Shown here: positions 30,787-34,809 of the stretch, piece by piece
Layout: each line of letters begins with the position of its first letter
How positions within the stretch are numbered: the stretch's first letter is position 1
Source of the DNA: Candidatus Moraniibacteriota bacterium
GTDB taxonomy: Bacteria; Patescibacteriota; Minisyncoccia; Moranbacterales; UBA1568
DNA length: 34,809 nt
NCBI GenBank assembly: GCA_018062205.1
Contig: JAGOSP010000001.1
Location: forward strand, 1 to 34,809
Direction: 5' to 3'
Position numbers and translations under genes: made by a program
Notes under the pieces: model-generated
What the model was told of the DNA's origin: nothing
Database searches by the model: none
The model's input: only the letters and a program-made list of their open reading frames with translations

Positions 30787-32544
30787 TTACAGACTACGAC
30801 GCTTTTCTTCTTCTTTGTAGCAAATCAACGTGTCGCCCACCTGAATTTTGAGAGAACCATCAAAGACGACGCCACATTCATTTCCTTGTCCAACTTCATC
30901 GGCATTCTCTTTGTTGCGCTGAAGATTACTCATGGTACCACTTCCAAGAATTTCATCATCACGCTTTATTTCTAAGAGAGAACCACGAAGCATTTTTCCT
31001 TCGGAGACTCGACCGCCGACAATCATATCTCGTTTCCCGGTTTTGAATATTGCAAGCACAGAAAGACGACCGGAATCAGTACGAATGGTTTCTGGCGGGA
31101 GGAGTGCTGACATATGGTTTTTGACTGCTTCAACAAGCTTGTAAATGATATTGAAGGTTTCAATTTTGACATGCGCATTTTCGGCCATACGTTTGGCAAC
31201 AGCTGTTGGCTCAACATTAAATCCGAGTATCATCGCGCTTGCGCTTTCGGCAAGTTTGACATCACTTTCAGTAATCGCGCCAACGCCAGAATTGATTTCT
31301 TCGAGGATGATTTCCTCATTCCCGATACCGGAAAGAATTTGCTGGAGCGCTTCGACTGATCCTTGCACATCGGCTTTGATGATGATTCGGAATTGTTTGA
31401 CGTTCTCATTTTCTTCGGAACGTATTTTTTTGAGTGAGCTGTGTTCGCCCTGTTCTTGTGATTTCAGACGGGCAAGAGCCTTGCTACTCACCACCTGGAC
31501 GATATCATTCACAGCTGGAGGCTCATTGAAACCAAAAAGAGTGGCAGGAACTGACGGGAGAGCGGCAGTAAGATTGCGTCCAGCAAAATCTTCGATGCGA
31601 CGAATACGTCCAAATGTACCTCCGGCGATAATATCCTGGCCGACCTTGAGTGTTCCCGTTCGAATCAGAACAGTTGCCACTGGACCTTTTTGTGGATCAA
31701 GATTTGATTCAAGGACAACCGCTAGGCCATCACGCTTTTGGTTGGCACGAAAATCTTCTACTTCCGCTACCAATAAGATACTGTCGAGAAGTTTGTCGAT
31801 ATTGATATTGTTCTTTGCACTGATGTAGTTGCAAATAACATCACCACCCCAGTCCTCGAAAAGAATTCCGTATTCGGCTAATTCTTGTTTTACTCGGTCG
31901 GGCTTGGCTTCGGGCTTATCGATTTTGTTGATAGCGACAATGACCGGTATTTTCTTTTCTTTAATAAACTCAATCACCTCCTTGGTCTGCGGGCGGACAC
32001 CGTCTTCGGCCGAGACAACGAGAATCGCAATGTCTGCAATCGACATTCCGCGTTTGCGCATGCCGGAAAACGCTTCGTGACCAGGTGTATCAATGAAGGT
32101 AATCATTTTCCCATGCTTTTTTACCTGATAGGCGCTGATGCATTGAGTAATACCACCTGCTTCTCCGGTAGCCACACTTGTTTTGCGAATAGTGTCGAGC
32201 AATGTCGTTTTTCCGTGATCAACATGACCGAGAATAGTGACGACAGGCGCGCGAGGAGCGAGTGGCTCATCCCCAGATTGTTCGGAAGCCAGAATTTCTG
32301 GGAGGTTTTCGAGAGTAATTTTTCCTTCGAGTTCCTCCTCTTCGGGCTTTGTTTCAAATCCAAGATCAGAGGCAATGACGCTTGCGGTATCAAAATCAAT
32401 TTCTTCATTGATAGTAGCAATGATGCCATTTTTCATGAGTTCGGTAATGACAGCTGATACTGGAACATGAAGCAAGTCTGACAGTTTTTTTACACTGACC
32501 GTTTCGGTGATGGCGACTACTTTTTTTGGTTCCGTTTCGTTCAT
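30787..32544 (-). CDS. infB: Translation initiation factor IF-2, compact form
   Basis: 585 residues from ATG 32544; a GTG 12 bases upstream is an alternative. A short IF2_N-like domain (about 10-65) precedes the GTPase domain: G1 GHVDHGKT (106-113), then DTPGHEAF, then INKIDKP. Beta-barrel domain II, domain III and the C-terminal initiator-tRNA-binding domain IV follow (FKTGKRDMIVGGRVSEG). The long variable N-terminal region of E. coli IF-2 (890 residues) is absent, as usual for reduced genomes. It delivers fMet-tRNA to the 30S subunit. The following DUF4446 gene overlaps in direction, 24 bases upstream. Confidence 0.97.
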   Translation of the reverse strand: MNETEPKKVVAITETVSVKKLSDLLHVPVSAVITELMKNGIIATINEEIDFDTASVIASDLGFETKPEEEELEGKITLENLPEILASEQSGDEPLAPRAPVVTILGHVDHGKTTLLDTIRKTSVATGEAGGITQCISAYQVKKHGKMITFIDTPGHEAFSGMRKRGMSIADIAILVVSAEDGVRPQTKEVIEFIKEKKIPVIVAINKIDKPEAKPDRVKQELAEYGILFEDWGGDVICNYISAKNNINIDKLLDSILLVAEVEDFRANQKRDGLAVVLESNLDPQKGPVATVLIRTGTLKVGQDIIAGGTFGRIRRIEDFAGRNLTAALPSVPATLFGFNEPPAVNDIVQVVSSKALARLKSQEQGEHSSLKKIRSEENENVKQFRIIIKADVQGSVEALQQILSGIGNEEIILEEINSGVGAITESDVKLAESASAMILGFNVEPTAVAKRMAENAHVKIETFNIIYKLVEAVKNHMSALLPPETIRTDSGRLSVLAIFKTGKRDMIVGGRVSEGKMLRGSLLEIKRDDEILGSGTMSNLQRNKENADEVGQGNECGVVFDGSLKIQVGDTLICYKEEEKRRSL

Positions 32545-32568
32545 ACGATGTGACACAGAGAATAAAAT

Positions 32569-33072
32569 TTATGAGGAGAGAGTTTTGAGAGAGGCTGCCT
32601 TGAGAATGACATTTTTTTCTTCTTCGGTAAAAGGGAATCCAGAATCTTTGCCCTTGAGAATGGGTTTCGCATAGACCCGAGTTCCTTCGCGGGTATGAAG
32701 AGAAGACACGACAACTCCCGAGTCATCACCGTCCAGAAAAGCGACGCTGAAACTTTGATTGCTGCCGACTTCTTTAAATGGATTAAAGCGGAGAACAGCA
32801 TATTTATGTAAACTTTTAAAACTGAGGGTGCGGAGTTTCTCCATGGCATCAAAGAGCTCCTGAATTTCACGATCGAGTTCTCGGGTTTGTTTGAGCTGTT
32901 CCGTGAGGATTGTTTCGAGTGTTTTGGCATTTTTTCCTGAAAAAAAGAGGAAGAGCTTTTGTTCCAGGGTGCGTTGTTTGAAGAACATTAGGAGTGTCAG
33001 GCCAAAGGCAATGCTCGCGAAGGCGAACCCTCCAATCGTGAGTATCCCAGAGAGTGAATCGATTTGAAACAT
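32569..33072 (-). CDS. DUF4446 family membrane protein
   Basis: 167 residues with one N-terminal membrane helix (about 9-30), a coiled-coil stretch (about 55-85) and the conserved DUF4446 core: LHKYAVLRFNPFKEVGSNQSFSVAFLDG, then GVVVSSLHTREGTRVYAKPI, then FPFTEEEKNVI. The family is widespread in Firmicutes and candidate phyla, often near chromosome-partition genes, but its role is unknown. The start ATG is at 33072-33070. The gene is upstream of infB by 24 bases and divergent from the HRDC-XseA gene. Confidence 0.9.
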   Translation of the reverse strand: MFQIDSLSGILTIGGFAFASIAFGLTLLMFFKQRTLEQKLFLFFSGKNAKTLETILTEQLKQTRELDREIQELFDAMEKLRTLSFKSLHKYAVLRFNPFKEVGSNQSFSVAFLDGDDSGVVVSSLHTREGTRVYAKPILKGKDSGFPFTEEEKNVILKAASLKTLSS

Positions 33073-33114
33073 GACAAAATATGCTTAACTAACTTGTTTG
33101 AAATGGTATCATGA

Positions 33115-33139
33115 TTTTTCCCTTCTGTAAAGGGAAAAA
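33115..33139. repeat. Perfect palindrome between divergent DUF4446 and xseA genes
   Basis: TTTTTCCCTT and AAGGGAAAAA form a 10-bp stem with loop CTGTA. It has no T-run in the right place for a terminator on either strand. Position between divergent genes fits a shared operator. Confidence 0.4.
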
Positions 33140-33142
33140 GGG

Positions 33143-33171
33143 TTGGAAAGTTCGGCCGGAACCGTTATGAT
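33143..33171 (+). promoter_or_regulatory. Candidate sigma-70 promoter overlapping the annotated xseA start
   Basis: TTGGAA, a 17-base spacer, then TATGAT. The -10 box overlaps ATG 33167, so if active the transcript would begin near 33178 and translation would have to use the in-frame TTG 33185 or ATG 33200. Confidence 0.4.
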
Positions 33172-34771
33172 ACGAGAGTACCTTTTGAAAGACCTGTCTA
33201 TGGATGTGCGTGGGATATTGTGGCAATGGCGAAGAAAACAAGCAGAACAAGAGGGTGTGGAAGTATTCCGCGTTCTGCCGAATGCGGTTTTGGAAGCATT
33301 ATTACTTGCTATACCTCAGACAAAGGAAGAGCTATTGGCTATTAAGGGTATTAAGGAGGCGAAGTATCGGAAATACGGGAAAGCGATACTTGGGATATTG
33401 GCAGGTTTGTCCAAGCCAGAAATAACCAGCGATAAGGGGGGATTGCAGGATTTTTTCTCCAGCATTACCGATGAATCACTTTCTTCAACGGTGACAGAGC
33501 AGGCGGCCGAAGAAAAACCACTTTCTATTAGCCAATTTCTTGATGGACTCAATATTGAGTTATCAGGTATGGCAGCCCGAGTACAAGGAGAGATATCTAG
33601 CGTGGATGAACGAGAACGAGTAGTCTATTTCACACTCAAGGATAGTACGGATGGGAGTACATTAAATTGTCTCATGTTTCGTTCGGCCTATCAGATGGCA
33701 GGTGTTCGGCTGGTGATTGGAGGTGAAGTCATCGCGGAGGGATCACCAGATATCTATAAACCAAGTGGGAGATTGTCTTTTAAGGTGGGGTTTCTCGTGC
33801 TTGCTGGTGAGGGGGCGATTAAGAAAGCCTACGATGCGCTTTTGGAAAAATTTTCTCAAGAAGGGCTTTTGGCTCCCGAACGCAAACGTGTGTTACCGCC
33901 GTTTCCTTCGAGGGTGGCGCTCATTACCTCCGAGCAGGGAGCGGCTCTGGGGGATTTCACCATGAATCTTGGTCGGTTGGGGATCCGGGTGGATTTTTAT
34001 CCAGCGAGTGTTGAAGGAAATCGATCAGTTCCGGATATACTGGAGGCTCTGCGGTTTTTTTCTCAGCAAGCTTCGAAATATGATCTCCTGGTAATGATTC
34101 GTGGTGGAGGGAGCCTGGAAAGCTTACAGGCCTTTAATAATGAGATGCTGGTGCGAGCGATAGCGGAGTGCCCGATTCCGACGCTCCTCGGTATTGGGCA
34201 TGAAAAGGATGTGACGCTCGCTGCACTGGTGGCTGATGTCATGGTTTCTACTCCAACCGCAACAGCAAGGACGCTTCGAGAGCCGTTTGAACGGGCGCGG
34301 CAGACGGTTTTGTATGCGGAAAAGTGGCTTCCAGAAAGATTTGAGCGTGTTTTATCACAGCAGAAGACTCTTCTGGAAGGAGGGGAGCGGGTATTGACGT
34401 CGGTATTTCCTCGTCTGAGAGAGCGTTTTGTTCGGGCTGAACAAGAGCTTGTTCGTATGTCTGAACAGATAGTGTATGCGCTCCGTTTGGCGAATAAACA
34501 GCTTGAGGAAGCAGAGGTATTCTGCCTCTCTGGGTATCAGCGTCTGCGAGAGACTTTTTCTCAGAAACTGCTTTCTCTTGAGGAAAAACTTCGAGAATAT
34601 GATCCAGAGCGTGCGTTGTCACTTGGGTATAGTCTCATTCGTTCCCAAGGCAAAATAGTCCGCAATGTAGAAGAAGTGAAAATAGGGAGCTTGATACTGG
34701 CACAGATACAAAATGGTATGGTAGAGGCAGAAGTGAAACATATTTTATCCAATAAGCACACAAAAGTATGA
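33167..34771 (+). CDS. xseA: Exodeoxyribonuclease VII large subunit with N-terminal HRDC domain
   Basis: 534 residues from ATG 33167 (a later ATG at 33200 is possible). Residues 12-80 form an HRDC domain (ILWQWRRKQAEQEG, then LPQTKEELLAIKGIKEAKYRKYG-like pattern, ending ILGIL). An acidic linker (85-118) and the OB-fold N-terminal XseA domain (about 120-215) follow. The catalytic domain has ALITSEQGAALGDF (251-264), MIRGGGSLESL (310-320), GIGHEKDVT (342-350) and DVMVSTPTATA (357-367), then a C-terminal coiled coil. The added HRDC (a helicase/RNase D nucleic-acid-binding module) is unusual for XseA. The stop overlaps the next ATG (ATGA), the typical xseA-xseB link. Confidence 0.93.
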   Translation: MIREYLLKDLSMDVRGILWQWRRKQAEQEGVEVFRVLPNAVLEALLLAIPQTKEELLAIKGIKEAKYRKYGKAILGILAGLSKPEITSDKGGLQDFFSSITDESLSSTVTEQAAEEKPLSISQFLDGLNIELSGMAARVQGEISSVDERERVVYFTLKDSTDGSTLNCLMFRSAYQMAGVRLVIGGEVIAEGSPDIYKPSGRLSFKVGFLVLAGEGAIKKAYDALLEKFSQEGLLAPERKRVLPPFPSRVALITSEQGAALGDFTMNLGRLGIRVDFYPASVEGNRSVPDILEALRFFSQQASKYDLLVMIRGGGSLESLQAFNNEMLVRAIAECPIPTLLGIGHEKDVTLAALVADVMVSTPTATARTLREPFERARQTVLYAEKWLPERFERVLSQQKTLLEGGERVLTSVFPRLRERFVRAEQELVRMSEQIVYALRLANKQLEEAEVFCLSGYQRLRETFSQKLLSLEEKLREYDPERALSLGYSLIRSQGKIVRNVEEVKIGSLILAQIQNGMVEAEVKHILSNKHTKV

Positions 34772-34809
34772 GCCCAAGAAAAGAATCACTCGGAGAATCA
34801 CTCAAGAGG
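34768..34809 (+). CDS. xseB: Start of exodeoxyribonuclease VII small subunit (partial)
   Basis: An ATG overlapping the xseA stop by 4 bases opens a frame to the window end with 14 codons, MSPRKESLGESLKR. The N-terminal sequence alone is not diagnostic, and the call rests on position and overlap with xseA. Confidence 0.6.
   Translation, partial: MSPRKESLGESLKR

Noticed and set aside
1-34809. CRISPR array, rRNA or insertion sequence
   Set aside because: No regularly spaced direct repeats, no rRNA-like sequence and no transposase were seen.

Overview
The window looks like a piece of chromosome from a Candidate Phyla Radiation (Patescibacteria, probably Parcubacteria-like) bacterium. Grounds: very compact gene packing; short versions of universal proteins (an IF-2 of about 585 residues); many small membrane proteins; genes with little Shine-Dalgarno signal and -10 boxes almost touching the start codon; a LysM-CHAP / VirB6-like / PrgI / VirB4 gene set of the kind common in this radiation; and no biosynthetic pathway genes. 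TGA is used as a stop (for example the xseA-like, DUF2177 and coiled-coil genes), so the code is the standard bacterial one and not the Gly-TGA code of Gracilibacteria/Absconditabacteria. Taxonomy is inferred, not proven.

Layout. (1) 1-8.9 kb, plus strand: a left-edge minus-strand fragment that may begin a response regulator; TspO; an ABC export-type ATPase, a large FtsX-like permease and an SGNH esterase in one overlapping operon (the ybbA/ybbP/tesA set known from E. coli, here co-linear); a decayed minus-strand ispZ (yciB) remnant; a PsiE-like protein, DUF2177 and DUF1295 membrane proteins; a DM13 protein; a HAMP receptor without an output domain; and a membrane-tethered SurA-N chaperone-like protein. 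(2) 9.2-15 kb: an NRAMP-superfamily transporter with altered metal-site motifs, two unrecognised proteins that may be diverged tandem paralogues, typA with a strong promoter and a terminator-like hairpin in its leader, and a membrane-anchored DsbA-like protein. (3) 15.1-16.4 kb: a tyrosine recombinase on the minus strand and an intergenic region with a perfect DnaA-box match, a dyad and a strong divergent promoter.

(4) 16.3-28.6 kb: the most striking part, a continuous plus-strand locus. It starts with a LysM-CHAP peptidoglycan hydrolase, followed by a VirB6/TrbL-like membrane channel protein, an unrecognised soluble protein with a disordered tail, PrgI, a TraC/VirB4-N-like protein, a VirB4 ATPase, a coiled-coil membrane protein, a degenerate CPBP-like membrane protein and a large secreted Cys-rich, EF-hand-loop protein with a C-terminal membrane anchor. 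No relaxase, VirD4 coupling protein or pilin is visible in the window. This suggests an envelope-spanning secretion or cell-contact machine rather than ordinary conjugation. The locus ends at a perfect bidirectional terminator.

(5) 28.6-34.8 kb: tRNA-Leu(UAG), a small conserved-looking protein, the CCA-adding enzyme, infB and DUF4446 on the minus strand, then a divergent xseA with an N-terminal HRDC domain and the start of xseB on the plus strand. The tRNA lacks an encoded CCA, so it depends on the CCA enzyme encoded nearby.

All domain calls are from reading motifs by eye; no database search was run.
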